From: Anarhynchus alexandrinus
Taxonomy: Eukaryota; Chordata; Aves; Charadriiformes; Charadriidae
DNA length: 64,000 nt
Reading direction: 5' to 3'
Assembly: GCA_008711295.1 (NCBI GenBank)
Contig: VUYV01000046.1
Span: 3,258,455 to 3,322,454 of the forward strand
Of this stretch, positions 24,005 to 37,267 are shown one piece after another. Position numbers and translations under genes: made by a program. The notes beneath the pieces are model-generated. The model saw only the letters and a list, made by a program, of their open reading frames with translations. It made no database searches and was not told the DNA's origin. The first letter of the stretch is position 1. Each line of letters begins with the position of its first letter.

Positions 24005-24100
24005 TGTCATGATTGAAAGCTCTTTGGGATATTATTTTACTTTTCATTTGAATCATTTCTCTATAAAGCCTAATACAATAATCAGCTAGTAGAATTTTGC
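24005..24100 (+). repeat. Ancient MIR/L2-type 3'-end remnant (tentative)
   Basis: 'attgaaagctctttgggat', then 'ctctataaagcctaatacaat', resembles 'attgtaagctctttggggcaggga' and 'tgtaaagcgcctaacacaat' of old amniote repeats. Confidence 0.4.
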
Positions 24101-24524
24101 ATGTTATACTAAAACACATAAAAATTATAACAAAACCACAACCATTCACCTCTGGAGAGGGAACTGTGAGAGGAACTGTGAGACCACACCAATAAATCTC
24201 TAAAGCAGTACTGGTATTAGTAAATCAAACATTTCCAAGATGATTTCTGATACTGAGACCATCTGTCACAGAATTGTACGTGTCCACACGATTAAACTCT
24301 AAACTGCAGAGCTAAATCCAAACATGTTTAGGAGTGTTTTCAGAGCCATGAAAGCTACTAAACTGTGCTTAAAAATCTTACTGAGACAATGCCAGTCATC
24401 CAAAGCCAAAACCATATCAAGGACCATTCTAATGATTCAGTGATTGAACAGGAACATTTCCTGACACTGTTCAACATAGCCTACAGATCCAAAAGATAAC
24501 CAAAAAAGCTGTGATGAGAAGCCA

Positions 24525-25177
24525 TTTAAAAGTAAGAAGCAAGCTCAATATGAGTGAACAGTGTGCTGCAGTGGTCAAGAAAGCCCACAGGATGCTGGGT
24601 TGCATCAACAAGGGCATCACCAGCAGAGACAAAGAAGTCATTACCCCACCCTACTAAGTGATTATCAGGCCACACTTGGAATATTGTGATCAGTTTTGGT
24701 CCTCGCTATACAAAAAAGATGTGGGCAGGCTGGAGAGGGTCCAGAGGAGGGCCACAAAGATGATCAAAGGACTGGGAAGCCTGTCATAGGAGGAAAGGCT
24801 GAGAGAACTGGGTTTGTTCAGCCTAGAGAAAAGAAGGCTTAGGGGAGACACTGTCACCACATTCCAGTATTTAAAGGGTGGCTATAGAGAAGAAGGAGAG
24901 TCCTTATTTACAAGGAGACACATGGAAAGGACTAGTGATAATGGGTACACGTTAATTCCGCAGAGATTCAGGCTGGACACAAGAGGAAAATTTTTCACAA
25001 TGAGAACAACCAGCCATTGGAATAATGTCTCCAAGGAAGCGGTGTATTCCCCACCATTGGACACTTTTAAGATTCAGCTGGACAGGGTCTTGTTTAGAGT
25101 GTGCTTTTGCCAAGAAAGGTTGGACCAGATGATCCCTGATGTCACTTCCAACCTGGTATTCTATGAGTGTATGATTC
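24525..25177 (+). mobile_element. Older CR1 LINE fragment with 3' end
   Basis: CR1 ORF2 C-terminal and 3' UTR sequence: 'caggatgctgggttgcatcaa', 'ggccacacttggaatattgtg' (by words), 'gtccagaggagggccac', 'aggctgagagaactggg', then 'ccagatgatccctgatgtcacttccaacc' and 'ttctatgagtgtatgattc' near the end. The terminal repeats are degraded. Its relict frame (24814-25191) reads [19 protein letters not shown] and HWNNVSKEAVYSPPLDTF. It differs clearly from the copies at 14 and 18 kb, so it is another, older subfamily. Confidence 0.9.
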
Positions 25178-26064
25178 ATCTTTATAACTAGAATTGGCAG
25201 AACAGTTAAATGATCCTGTTCTCAGGACAGCATTAACCTGAATAATTCACTGTTCTTTACTTGCTGTTGTTGTTGTTTTTCCTCTGCTTGAGAATGACAG
25301 TTAAGACTACCTTGTGTAAATACCGGAAAGAGGACTGTTCCTCAGGCCATGACAGCAAGAAATTCAGCATTTGAAGAAAAAGATTTTCTGAAGGACCAGA
25401 ATTTTTCCCTGTGAAGGGAATCATATTCTGAACAAGAAGAGCAGCAATAAAAATACAAGAAAACACATCTATTCAAAAATACATGTATTTTTGAAAAAAA
25501 TACAGTTCTATGTACCTCAAAAGAATGAAGCAGTGATATTCTGTCTGCAAAGACAAGCTGAGATCATAAGCAGCTCAGCTTTGTTACTAATAAGACTGAG
25601 ATTTTAATTGAGGTTTAATGACATGGAACTTACACTGCTGCTCTTAGAAAAAGAGTCAACTTCCACTTCTCAGTGACATCCTATTCTCAGCTGCTGGCAC
25701 TCAAGGGCAGCCAGCCCAAACCATTTGGTTGGACTATACTAGGAAGATCTGAGAGCACTATGAGACAAGAAGCTCATGTTATTCATTTAGGCTTAGTTAT
25801 TAAAATGTTAATGAAACATCAGCCGCAGTACAGAGCCAAAATGAACAGAGAAAGGATGAGAAAGCAAACCCACTGAGTGAGAAACCTCATCGGTAGGCTC
25901 AAGTGAGGCTCAGCTATACAGAAATCTGTGGGGCCTCTTGCTTTAGAGGAAAAGACATATAAATACTTTTTAAAGAGTGATAGATTAAAGAAAGGTCGAT
26001 GCCTAAGCTATTGCATTTTTCCCATTCCATTTTCCTTCCTTCTCTTTACTTGAAGCCCAGACGT

Positions 26065-26200
26065 GCCTCCAGGCACTGTGTCTTTAGACACCTGTGACTT
26101 AAGGCACCCATAATGTGTTTGTCATAAACATTCACCATTTTAGAGTCCTACCTAAAAAATCAGGACAGTAATGCTTAAACGCCTTTGAAAAATTCTTGAA
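26065..26200. repeat. Possible ancient amniote repeat remnant
   Basis: 'tttagacacctgtgacttaaggcaccc' (by words) and 'taaacgcctttgaaaaattc' resemble old repeats built from 'ttaggcacctaa' and 'taggcacctttgaaaatcc'. The match is short and by eye. Confidence 0.35.
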
Positions 26201-26434
26201 AACACTGGCTGGAAGATTTCTTATCTTGGAAACATAAGTAACTATTTTCATCTTTATATCCCCAGAAGCATTACCTTAGCACTTGAGGACTTGACCCTAC
26301 TTATATGCAGTACTGCACTGTTTTCTAGCAGGTCATCTATAACTGTTATGTACATGTCAGTATGTTTTGCCTTTGAATACATATTATTTGGAAAAGTTTA
26401 TATAAAAGTAAAATACATGGGTTTTTTCAATCTG

Positions 26435-26506
26435 TTTGAGCAGAGGGGTTAGACAAGATGAGCTCTAGAGGTCCTTTCGAACCACAACCATTCTCTGTTA
26501 TTTTGC
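26435..26506 (+). mobile_element. Short CR1 3'-end remnant
   Basis: 'gttagacaagatgagctctagaggtcctttcgaaccacaaccattctctgttatt' (read in parts) matches the CR1 end 'gactagatgacctctagaggtcccttccaacc...attctatgatt'. Only the last 70 bp or so are recognisable, a very 5'-truncated old insertion. Confidence 0.7.
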
Positions 26507-28609
26507 TCCAAACACATAAATACATCTGTGCTTAAGAATGTGCTGTTGTCTTTGTTTTCTGGCATCACTCTCACTTCAGTCCCCTTATCCTGGGGAGGGG
26601 TGTACTGTGGAGTGAAGTTTCTAAGCGTGGCAGACTCACAGCCTCACAAAGAAGGAAAGCGAGGGAAGAAAGAAAGACAAAGCCCCTGACAGCAGGACAA
26701 AATGGAGGAGATTGAGTAACAACAAATTCAGCTTTACCTTAATGCAGTTCATCACACCATCAAAACAAATCCCTGGCAAACATGGGACAAAACTTCTGAA
26801 CACAGAAGGACCCTTTGGTGGCATGGGACTGTAATGAAGCATCTGCTGTGCTGAATGCACAGGGATACAGCAGGGGCAGAGGAAGAAGTGTTTAAGGAGA
26901 CAATAAAAACTACATAGCAACCAGCACTGCTGAAAATTACTGCCTCACAAACCACAAAATGAACACCTTACGTTTCCTGAGCCACTGTATAAGACACCTC
27001 AGATTATTGACACTCATATTCATCAGTGATATTTTGGGATGTATTATGCATGTTATTTGCTTTATCAGAACAGGTGTCAATTGACAAGTTTCTTAATATG
27101 CTACAGGAGCATATAGTGCCTTTACTAATTACTGTAGGGGGCCATTACACTAGTGCTAAAGACATTTATGAAGTCTACAGTGGCATAAAGGTATCTGCAG
27201 AATACAATAAAGTGTAATATAGGGATCCCTCAACTATTTCTGGGCAGATTGGTGTATCCCTAAAGCATGATGCCCTACCACTCACTGATTGTAATCGGGG
27301 TCCTGAGAGCAAGAGAGAAAACTTGGAGCATAACGACCTATCACGTGGCTTCTGTCTCCACCAGTTGAGCAAAATGAGTTATTTGTTCCTAATTTAACTT
27401 GCCTCCTTTCTATTGACAAAGCCTCTTGTCATGTTAGCTTTCCATTTACACAGATGAAAATAAAGACAAATGCATTTGTATGAGCTGGAAACTTTTCAAA
27501 CGGGGACTGGCACTCAGGTCTGTGTTTGTACAGCACTTAATATAATGAACAATGGACCCATGCCCGGAAATCCTAAATTTTCTCACATGAGAAATAATAA
27601 CTGATATTGCAGTTATTCTGTGCTTTGTTTTAGAACTTTTATCTACTTTGCTCATAGCATCAGTAATATAGTCTATTCCTCAGTAGAGAGGCATAAACAA
27701 AGATAAAGTAAAATAACAACAGCTGCCAATTTAGGGTTATTTCCACCCGTGAACTTATGTTCCAAATGTACTTTTCACACTTATTTATTCTAGGGTGGGA
27801 AGCAAAAAAGTAAAATAAATTATACCTCTTCTGTTTCCATACATTGAGACCTTTATTTGTCAGCACTAAGCTAGTGATTTAGTCAACCCAGAGAGGTGCC
27901 AAGAAGCTTGAGCAGCAAGAACAGAAAGCAGCCCAGAAGAAGTGAAATAATAGCTACTAAATGGAAACTTCTTAACAGGAGTTGGAAAGAAGGTCTTAGA
28001 CTAGCTGGAAAGTTGTCAGAGAAAACAGGTTACTTACTGTTCTTGACCAGTACTCACTATTTTGACTTATGTTGGTAATATATCAGAGAAAACTTTTGAA
28101 AATCTGGAAACCCCTTTGCATACAGTGGTTCCAATAATTCAAAACCACATTAGATACTTCTGGGCCACCATATTGCAGACAAGTCATATAAAAGTAGTCT
28201 TTCCTCCACCACAACACAGAAAAGGTATCATTGCCTCATGCACCCAAAATTTTAGAGTAAAAAGAAAAACCTGAAAAAAGTTTGAGTAACACAGGAGAAT
28301 TATGTCATTTCAAAAAACCAGTTTTTTCCAGTTTACCAAAGATATTTAACTGGCTGCAGTCCCTACAGTGTCTAAGAGCATCATAACCTTCTAATTTTTA
28401 CCTTAATCACAAGTCTGAAAGATGCAAAAATGTAATTTTACCTATTTTATTGGTGGGTATTTTTTTAATGTTCCGAAAGGGTCTAGTTAATGATTTTATC
28501 ACTGTTGAAGAATAGTTGATAATCAAAGCATTGTGGTTTTTTTTTTCTTTTAATTTTTTATTGTTTATTGCTGGTTTCCACAGAAACACAGATATTTCAC
28601 TAAAATTAT

Positions 28610-28825
28610 TGATGGGAAGATATCTGAAATCCAGGGAGAAATCTCTGCACACTGTAGCTACATCTACACCAATAAACTATGTGTACCCCGAAGCATTCCC
28701 AGGCACCGAGATAAGCTGGCAAGGAGTGACCTGCATCTATGCTAATGAGCTGTCAGTCACCAGAAGAGAACAACAGCTTGGAAACTGCCAATTGGGATCC
28801 CTGGAATGGTCTAATTGCTAAATGT
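28610..28825. promoter_or_regulatory. Candidate conserved noncoding block
   Basis: Non-repetitive and GC-balanced, with the octamer-like ATGCTAATGAG (28739-28749) next to 'ctgtcagtcacc'. It also holds 'cccaggcaccgagataagc', which keeps a CpG and a GATAAG site. The plus frame 28516-28821 stays open through it but has no coding motif that I recognise. Confidence 0.3.
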
Positions 28826-31800
28826 TATCCAGGAACCCTTTGGGACAGTGCAGCTGCAGTGGGCCAAAATCACACCATAAAAAACTTCCAAAATATTACT
28901 AGTAGAGATATGTGACTTAGTATGGCCTGGGAGAAACCTGAATAAAAATTCCTGATGTTTTGGGCTTAATCCAATTTCACTTTCTCTCCCTCCATCACAC
29001 ACACAGAGAAAGCAGAGGTGGGTCTGAAAAATTTCACACCCTTCCCAGTTATCAGAGGATAAAGGACCAAGACTGCAACACACAGTAAGGAGGGACACAG
29101 AGTTGCCTGTAGTAATAGATACCAACTTATTACATCTCTAACAGCACAGCACTCTAGCAGAGTAGACCCTCTAGTTATGGCAGTAGTGGGAACGTACCAC
29201 CACATGATCATGGTAATAATTCTTCTGGATCTGAACTTGTTCCTATACAACCACCTTGAGTTTCCCCATACTCACAGACAAAAAGATCATCTATAGTGCC
29301 TGAGAGATTTCTCACAGGAAAACAAAACAGAACTAAACCACGTAATACTTTTTTTTTCCCCCTAAATTTTGGTGGTTGAGATTTCTGAAGTCGTCTTCCC
29401 CAAAAAAACATTATTGCTGTGTGTTCCCTGCCCTAGCCATTTGTACAGTGGGTGTATTTTTAACCCCTACTATGTCTTCTGTTTCACTATAAAGAAATAA
29501 CCAGCCAATTATTTTTTTTTTTATTCTATTAAGGGATTTCTGTGGGAATAAAATCCAATAGCAGTCAGACATTTTGTTTGCTTGAAACGCTTAAACTGTT
29601 ATGACATCATGCTTAGGTCAAAGCCTGAAGCAAAGCAATGAAAATGTTTGAGGCTTATCTGTCTCTCATATTGGTCCCAATACGCTTATACCTTCAGTGC
29701 AGACAGGTGTCAACATATTTGTTAATGTTTGATGAATGCGTGTTGTTATATATCACATAATTGCTTGCAACAATATTAAGTGGTCAACATGAGCCACACC
29801 TGACTTTCTCTTATAATCCAGGTGGAAATCCTGTATGGGAGAAACAAGCTGCTGAGTATGCAACATCCCAGGGCTGGTCTGTATTTCGAACTGCCACCAT
29901 CTTCATATGTGACTGTGAAATCATTACGCCAAAAAATTCAAGACTTGGAAGACTAAACCTTAAGTTTCTAAATACGAATATAAGTTTCTAACTTTAGAAA
30001 TGTAAGCTTTAAAACATTAATAAAATACACCTACAGTCAAGTAAATCTTTCTCATTGTTAAAGACTGACAGAAATTCAAAGAAAAAACTAGACTAGAAGC
30101 TGACTATATTAACTCACAGTTCCAAACCTATCCTCTAGGTAGGTAGATATACAGATAATATTCCCAAAAGAAATACATACTACCATTGCATTGTCAATGA
30201 AATTGAATTAGATAATTACTTTAGTTTATTTATGGTAGTAGCCAGTTTCTTAAAAATGTTTTCTGTTAAAAAAGAATCTATTTATGACCAATCACCTTAT
30301 AGAAACAGAAATTACTCTCCCTTCTTCTAAATCATGTTCTTGATGGAACCAACCAGAAGTCATTCAGAATTAGTGCAAAACCTCTTGTGGATTATTTTGT
30401 TTGTTTGTTTAATAACAAGATCTGGTATAGGATGTAGAAGTTTTTTTTAAAAAATACTTCTAATTGGAAATATTTTTTTGAAAATACACATAATTTGAAA
30501 CTTTTTTTAAATTATAACCTACTTGATTTGAAATTGAATTAACGGTTCGTCATGTTTACTGTAGTGGGTGCCTTATACTTCTGGGTTTTTTTCAGCGTGA
30601 ATTTGTCTCATATAATGCATCAATGTCTCTGCTCTGGGTGAAGGGAGATATTGTATCATGCGTGGTTCACCCCCTGACAGTGTCATGGGAAAGGGGTATT
30701 TGTAGGGAGCCAGACCAGAGTAAGTATGAGATAATTAAAGCAAAACTGCTGTAAGATTCTGTGGCACCAGATTCTGTACGTGGGATTTGTCCTAGAAAAT
30801 GAAAATGTTCTGTATGAAGCAATTGTCATTAAAGGTCTGTTTGAAGTTCTTTCAGACAAGTTTTGTTGGAGACATTTTGATCTACTTTAACCAAAAAAAT
30901 TCTATTATTGAAAACTCAGATTTGACATTTCACATGTTAATTCTCCAAACTGATTTTGCATTATTTTGTTTGATCTGATATTGGAATATATTTTTTGCTA
31001 ACACTCCTATAAATATTTTTCTTTTTAGCCTTACTCTCTTCCCCCATTGCTGTCTTCTACAACACATAGTACAAACCTACAGATCAAAGTAAAAAAATTC
31101 TGTTGTATACATTATTATTCCAATCTTCTTTTATTGTAGTTGCTGTCAACAGCAGCATTTTTCTTCAAAATGATAAGAGAGAATATAAAATATAAACAAA
31201 TCGTCTTCATTCACAGCTGTTTACCATAACATTTAATTGAGAATTTGATATTAATTATGAAAAAAACCTCACAACCCCCCCTTAAAACTCCAATAAATTA
31301 GTCCACAAGAAATAAATAAGCCCTGTTAGTTCTACTGATTGAGATGATATTAGCATGTGGTGTTTATAAAATCATCTAAAAACATAATACTGATGCAAAA
31401 AGGTTAATTTTTTGAAACCTTGGACTCATGCTCAAAACTGTCCGTGCCTTCATCTGAAGAAAGCCCATATATTTTCTTTCAAGCTAGTGCTTGGCTGCAT
31501 CAGCTTTGCTAAAGAACTAAGAGCTGTTCACCTCTAGAAGAAGGAGGATGAAACAGACGGTTGAGAAGCGTCCAAGAGCACTCAAAGGCTCTTCCAGATG
31601 CCCAGTAATTAGTTGTCTTATTGAAAGCCAGGAGGCTCAGAACTCACATGCAAGCTGAAGCCCTTCCTTGTCTGTTCTTAAGTTTGCATAACTTGAAATT
31701 AGACATCTTAGGTAAAAATCTTTACAAATGCACCTTTCAGAATCTTTCCATCAAAAGCATAACCAGGGAAGAAATGAGGATGCAACAGTGATGTACTCGT

Positions 31801-33486
31801 AATTTAGAGTGTACGTGAAGGAGGAAACGTAGAACTGGCCAGGATTATAAACAGAGCATTTCTGACTGTTTAGAAACACCAAGGAAGTAAAAAATCTATA
31901 AGCCCCAACATACTAATTTTAGAGTACAGAAAGCTGGGAGTTATGATTGGTTTGATCATTGCTGCAAACACTCAGTTGAAAGGGAGGAAGTGTTTAGTGA
32001 ATTTAAACCATGAATGAAAGAAGAGAGAGGGTTGAGATAAATGTCTGGAGAAAAGAGAATCAAAGAGGGAAGAAAAAGAGGATGGGATTGGCAGTTCTTA
32101 GAGCTGAGGAAAGCTTATGGTCATTGAGGAAGACGAAACAAGAATGTGTTTCTGTTGAACAAATCAAGACTTTTATAGTGGAATGATCAGAATTCAATGA
32201 AAGCCAAATCTGAAGAACGGCAGCGTGTTCTCGAGAGATGATCCAATGTTGCAGGTCAGATGAACCAAGACAGAAATAGGCCAGAAAAGCTGCAGCCTTT
32301 GAGTGCTGTTAGCTAACTGTAAACATGAAGAAATGCAATCTGAACACCTGTATTTTTTGCCTTTACAGAGAGGTCCTGTGTATCAGATCCAGGCATCATT
32401 CAGCAGCTCCTTACACATGACTTGTCATTAGGTACTTGACTGACAAAAGAACCATTTGTTTGATGCATTTTTGTGTTATAATTTAATATAATAGACCAAA
32501 GTTCATGTTTACTGTGGATAAATGTATAATGTTGAAATGGAACATAAGCATCTATTACTTACATACCATTTTAAAAAGGGCATAAAATTTCTCCTGCAAA
32601 GACAGACAAACTGCATTTTTTTCACTGTGGACTGTAGGTAGTGCTTACACATACTGCTGAAAAGCTTTCATGCTTTCAGAAAAAACTTTTTAATACTAGA
32701 GCAAAGCCTGAAGATAGCATACACTCTTACAAGTAGTTAAAAATCAGTAAAGGATGCAGGATTTCTCCGGAAACACTGATAATTCTTGTAGTATCTTAAG
32801 ATTTAGGAGGAACTTCTTGCTGAGTAGAGGGACAAGTGAGATGACTTTGAATGTAGTTTACTAACGGGGTAGAATGGGGCAGTTGCAGTGATTTTTCAGT
32901 TCAGTTTTAATAAAATATTACAGTGAATTTATTTGTGTAACGAATCAGAATTAGTAAACTTAATTCGTACATAAAAATTGATTGCTTTCTTTTTTGCTGC
33001 TTTTTATAACAAGAAAGGAATTGTGTATTTCCCATGAAATGAAAAATGCAGTTCTTGCCCTCCTCTATTTTTAACACCACTTCTTTGAAGAACTTGTGCA
33101 GGGAAATCTGTTAATTGAAAATACTGACAGGATCCCCAGAAGGCAAAAATCCAACTGGAAATTAGTCTAAAGTTTTACTGAAATATCAGAAGTTCTTGAA
33201 ACTAATTAACTTCTCTTTGTTGAATGCATGCTAATGGAATGAAACTGTTCCATTCACCACTTCAACATAGCTGAATAGTTTTTTAATAGATTTTTTTTCT
33301 CAATAACTGTTATCTTATGAATATCTTTCCAGCCTCACTCAGCCTGAATAAAGCTACAGACTAGTAGCAGTACTTAAGGATTTAGTAATTGGAAAAAAAA
33401 AAGAAAAAGAAAAATAAAAGATCCCCATCAAGATGTGTATATTCCTTTGTCTACTTTCCTTCCTGACTTCCTTTTTCCTGGTTTTA

Positions 33487-33506
33487 TTTTTTTTTTTTTT
33501 TTTTTC
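33487..33506. repeat. Poly(T) run
   Basis: About 20 T in a row, after a pyrimidine-rich lead-in. If it were the A-tail of a minus-strand retrocopy, the body would lie to the right, but nothing recognisable is there. Confidence 0.6.
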
Positions 33507-34755
33507 CTCTGGCCAGGGGGCAGGTGTTTGTATTTTTGAAGGACTGAAGGTCCTTCCTAGCAATGAGCTCACTTTGAAAAGCAGCCTGCTTAGTAGGTGC
33601 TGACGGCATGAGTCCCGTTGTACTCCACACACAGAGTAGCTTACTGCTGCACAAAATCTGAACTGTGAGCCTCCTCGCTGTGCAGAGTGCTGATCTCAGG
33701 CCCAGAGTATAAATTAGCATCTGCCACATAGTCAAGGCACCCCAAATTAAACCGAGTGTCAGATCAATTACTAATTTCTAAGCCAACATAAGGAGTTTAT
33801 CTCAGCAAGTGTGGTATGATTTTAGGAAGGTTTTAGGATTTTCTAATTCTTTTGTTATAAAAATGTCCTAAGAAACATTTCTTTCTGTCCATGCTGCTGG
33901 CTGTAGAGTAGCTCAAGCATAGCTGGGCTCCTAGCTCTGAGACGGTCCCAGACACCCTGCAGACCAGCTGCAGATGGTGCCAAACACCCCATGATTCAGG
34001 TCAGACTCACCAAACCCCCTAAACAAAGCCTGAGCCATGTGCAGTCATGCAATTTACCTGGGCTGACCCTCCCCAGAAAGCTCCCAAACATGGCTCATGG
34101 CACTGATTTTTGGCAGAACTTGCGCATTCTTGATGTAGCTAAAGGGTCAGGCTTGGTTTTGGGAGCAGGAAGACTCATGTTTACCTGACAGAGCAGAGTG
34201 CAGAATAACAGTCAGTGGCCGTGACAAATATATTGAGCCACAGTGCTACATTTCGTAATGAGAATTTGGAGGATTATTTTGTGTCTGGTTCCAATAGAGC
34301 CCTAGGTCATTTAATCTTATCCATCATTGTCTGGAAAGGATTGTGTTACTGATACACAAAGTAAACATCCATCAGTTTATCCCAGGGATCCGGTGAACTC
34401 AAACCATTTATGAAAGATATTGTATTTGCAGCTGAAATCAAATAATTGATCTCTGTGTAGGTTACATCTGCTTCACTTTGCATGAAGTTCATCCCACAAT
34501 AAAACAAGTTCATTAACCAGGTGGGGATTATTGAAGTATTCCTTTAAATATTAAATAAATAATTTGCATTTCATAAGTATAATGCTTTTGTCCTTCCAGT
34601 GCAGTGTTACTTGTTATATATCTTGTTATATATTTATTATGCTGCAGTCTACTTTCCTGGCAAACATGTTTCATTAGGCAGACTTCACTGAGCTTCAACC
34701 TTTCTTCCCATCAAGTATGAGCTCGCATTACAAATATGACAATTTTCAGCTCAGG

Positions 34756-34845
34756 GGAAAAAAGAAAAAAAAAACCTACCAAAACCAAAACCACCCCCAA
34801 ACAATAAAAACAACCCCAAAACCAAGCAAACAAAAAAACCCCAAA
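34756..34845. repeat. A-rich (CAAAAC)n low-complexity run
   Basis: About 90 bp of A and C only, apart from a few bases. It consists of words such as CCAAAACC and AAACAATAAAAAC. Confidence 0.75.
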
Positions 34846-35119
34846 CCTTTGAGCAACCCTTTTTTTACAAATGCTTCCCACTGAAGATCATTTAGGAATA
34901 GTTGTTAATTAATAATAACTCTTAAAACGCACTGAGATGACTGGGATGTAGTCTACATCTATACTTTAATTTGAGCGCTGGCCTAGGCTCAGCCTGCCTG
35001 CAGAATAGCAGGGTACCTTCTGATGATAACTTGGACCTGGAATTCACCAAACCTGAGCGAGCTTCTTGTTTTACCAGTGTTAAGTATCAGAGCAGCCACA
35101 GCTTGTGTGCCAAGCAGCT

Positions 35120-35270
35120 TTGCAGTCTAGCTCAGACAAACCTCGATCAGACAAAGGACAGGAAGATGCAAAGAGGAAAGTGACTCATCTGAGGTTATAT
35201 GGCAAAGATAAAACGTAAAGGTCTCTTCAATCCCTTTTCTCAGGTCACCAAGCCCCACTGCCCTTCTCAT
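35120..35270 (+). repeat. Ancient MIR/L2-type remnant
   Basis: 'cagtctagctcagacaaa', 'cagacaaaggacaggaag', 'gaaagtgactcatctgaggttat' and 'gtctcttcaatccc...ccactgcccttctc' follow, in order, a familiar old amniote repeat. That repeat reads 'caatctaa...gacaaagg', 'gtgacttgcccaaggtcac' and 'gtctcctgactccc...cactgcc'. The order of four parts makes this better supported than the other remnants. Confidence 0.55.
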
Positions 35271-35271
35271 T

Positions 35272-35660
35272 GGAAATGCATTCTGGTCTTTGGATTTGAT
35301 AATGTCCTTTCAGAGCACAGGATGATGTCAGCTGATTAATGTTGCAGACAGGAGATTGCAAGATCACCCAAGGTTAATATGATAAACAATTAGAGAACTT
35401 AGGATGCAGCAGAAATCATATTGTCTGACAACTCTCTAATTGTAACAGTGGTGTAACTCTGAAACAACCCCCCTCCACAAATGCACACAGTCTGCCTCAG
35501 CATCAATAATAATTCACGGCTCAGTGCTGTCAGAGATAAATATTGCTGATGTCAAGGCCACTGAAATCATCCTGAACCAATAGTTACAGCCATCAGCGAG
35601 AGACACAGAGTGATAGAGGAGACAATACCCAGAGAGCAGTTCTTAGCTTGCATTTGCCAC
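35272..35660. promoter_or_regulatory. Candidate conserved noncoding (enhancer-like) block
   Basis: This is the strongest enhancer-like texture in the window. It is complex and non-repetitive, and holds 'gatgatgtcagctgattaatg', 'aaacaattagag', 'tctctaattgtaac', 'ataataattcacgg' and 'attgctgatgtcaagg' as separate elements. Homeodomain-type cores (ATTA, AATTG), CAGCTG-like and TGATGTCA CRE-like words recur. Conservation and activity are inferred, not shown. Confidence 0.35.
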
Positions 35661-37193
35661 CAAAGCCCTCCGTGACTTTTAGTTAAGTCAGTCATGAAAG
35701 GGAATACTGACTGTAATACCTACAATTGTGTTCCTCACTGCACATTGGGCACCCTAACAAGAGTTTTGTGTGTTAGAGGCACCAGGAGTTCACAGATCTC
35801 AATGAAGTTGATATGACTGAAAGTCTGTCCAGTCAAAAATGTGAATGTGAGCACTTCAGCAAGTCAAGCTGCTCCCTCCTTTTGAACCAGAGTTTGACGC
35901 AGGTAAGAAGGGCCAAAAAGACTGTCAATACACATATGAAAGGAAGACTGGAGGATGCGAACAGTCAGAAAAGAGTCTTAAGGAGTGCAACACTGAATGT
36001 ATTGATACAGGGATACAGGAACCGAAGGGACTTTACAGTAAGGAGTACAAAGCAGTTTACAGAAAATAGCTATAGATTGGGGCAGTGATACAGGGATGCA
36101 CAGCATCAACAGCTCTATTCTCCATCTGCTTTGAATCTGTTAAGTCATTATTGTCCAGTTTTAGTGGTAAGTAGGCTTATACAATGTCCAATGAGCTCCA
36201 AATTTAGGCTTACAACATCCTTGTTTGGTAAATCTGCTTTACAAATAAGATGACATGAATAAAAGAGAATGAGAAACAGCTTTTTTTTCAGAAAGCTGAA
36301 GAAAATAAACACTGTCCAGGTTTAGTTAATTTAACTAGAATGTTTTCTTTTAGGTATTTAATCTTCAACATTTGGAAAGAAAAATCTCTTCAAAAGTTAA
36401 AATTGAAAAATTAAATCTGTGTTTGTTGAAATTAAACTTGTTTTCAGCTGAAATAAGGTTTTTTATCAGAAGTGATTTGATGGGCGCAGCCTTATTCCTT
36501 AATAAATTATTCAGGCAAAAGATGCACCATGTCAAAATTCAAAGATGACAACATCCCAGGCTAAAGGAGGCAGTGGTGTACCTGCAAAGTACAGGATAAC
36601 TTCAGAAAAATCTCATTCTTTAAAAGCCTGATTTTTTGTGAACTTACCTGACATAGATCTGAAGTAAATACAATGAAATCTGCTGATTTCATATCATAAT
36701 ATTTAAATACCCCTACAGAAAAAAAAAACCCAACACCTAAAATAAAGCAAAACCTCCCATACCTTAATAAACAAAAATTGATTTTATAGATATTTATTTC
36801 CATCAGTTCCTTTTAAGATTCAAACAGATGTTAAGCTAGTTAATATGGGCTCAAAGCGTCACTCTTATTTCTTTGAGAAAATACAAAGGTTGCAAATGGC
36901 CACCTGACAATAGCTCTCAGGTTTATTTATTATCATGGATGTTTAACCAGGGAGTGATGGGAAAAGTTTTTAGCAAGATGGCATGATCTCATGCTGGAAA
37001 AATGTTGATTATCTGTTAAAATTTTGGAATAAGCAAGCACACTTTGACTACACACCTATAAAGTATCATCCAGATTTTTTCCAACAGGAAAGAACTGAAA
37101 TCTAGAACAGAAATTTTTAAACAGATTGTGACTAAAATAAATTGTAAATCAGACAGAATTTAGCCAATTTTTTGATGCCTGTTTCACAAGGTG

Positions 37194-37267
37194 AATAATA
37201 ATAATAGTAGTCATAATAACAAAAATAACAATAATAATAATAACAATAATAATAATGATGATGATGT
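37194..37267. repeat. Impure (AAT)n/(ATG)n microsatellite
   Basis: About 74 bp of AAT, AAC, TAG and ATG trinucleotides, ending in four or five ATG units. It is imperfect, so probably old. Confidence 0.85.

Larger units (their letters stand above)
18727..24524. other. Unique DNA with scattered old repeat remnants
   Basis: No gene is recognised. Ancient remnants (19762-19915, 22925-23060) and a candidate conserved block (20560-20765) are listed separately. There is a small duplication of a 12-bp unit at 24161-24184 and a repeated 'ttgtaccata' at 21058-21080. The longest frame outside transposons, 23109-23765 (plus, 218 codons), has no known motif and is discussed among the rejected items. Confidence 0.6.
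25178..33480. other. Mostly unique DNA
   Basis: No gene is seen. It includes a short CR1 tail (26435-26506), a possible old remnant (26065-26200) and a candidate conserved block (28610-28825). Many frames of 60-104 codons occur on both strands with no shared pattern or motif (for example 28811-29125 minus). AT-rich runs and homopolymers occur near 28536-28560, 29510-29525, and 30445-30510. Confidence 0.6.

Noticed and set aside
33487..33735. Poly(T) as the tail of a minus-strand processed pseudogene
   Set aside because: No gene-like body or target-site duplication was recognised next to the run.
37194..37267. Possible CRISPR or satellite array
   Set aside because: It is a simple trinucleotide microsatellite without repeat-spacer structure.
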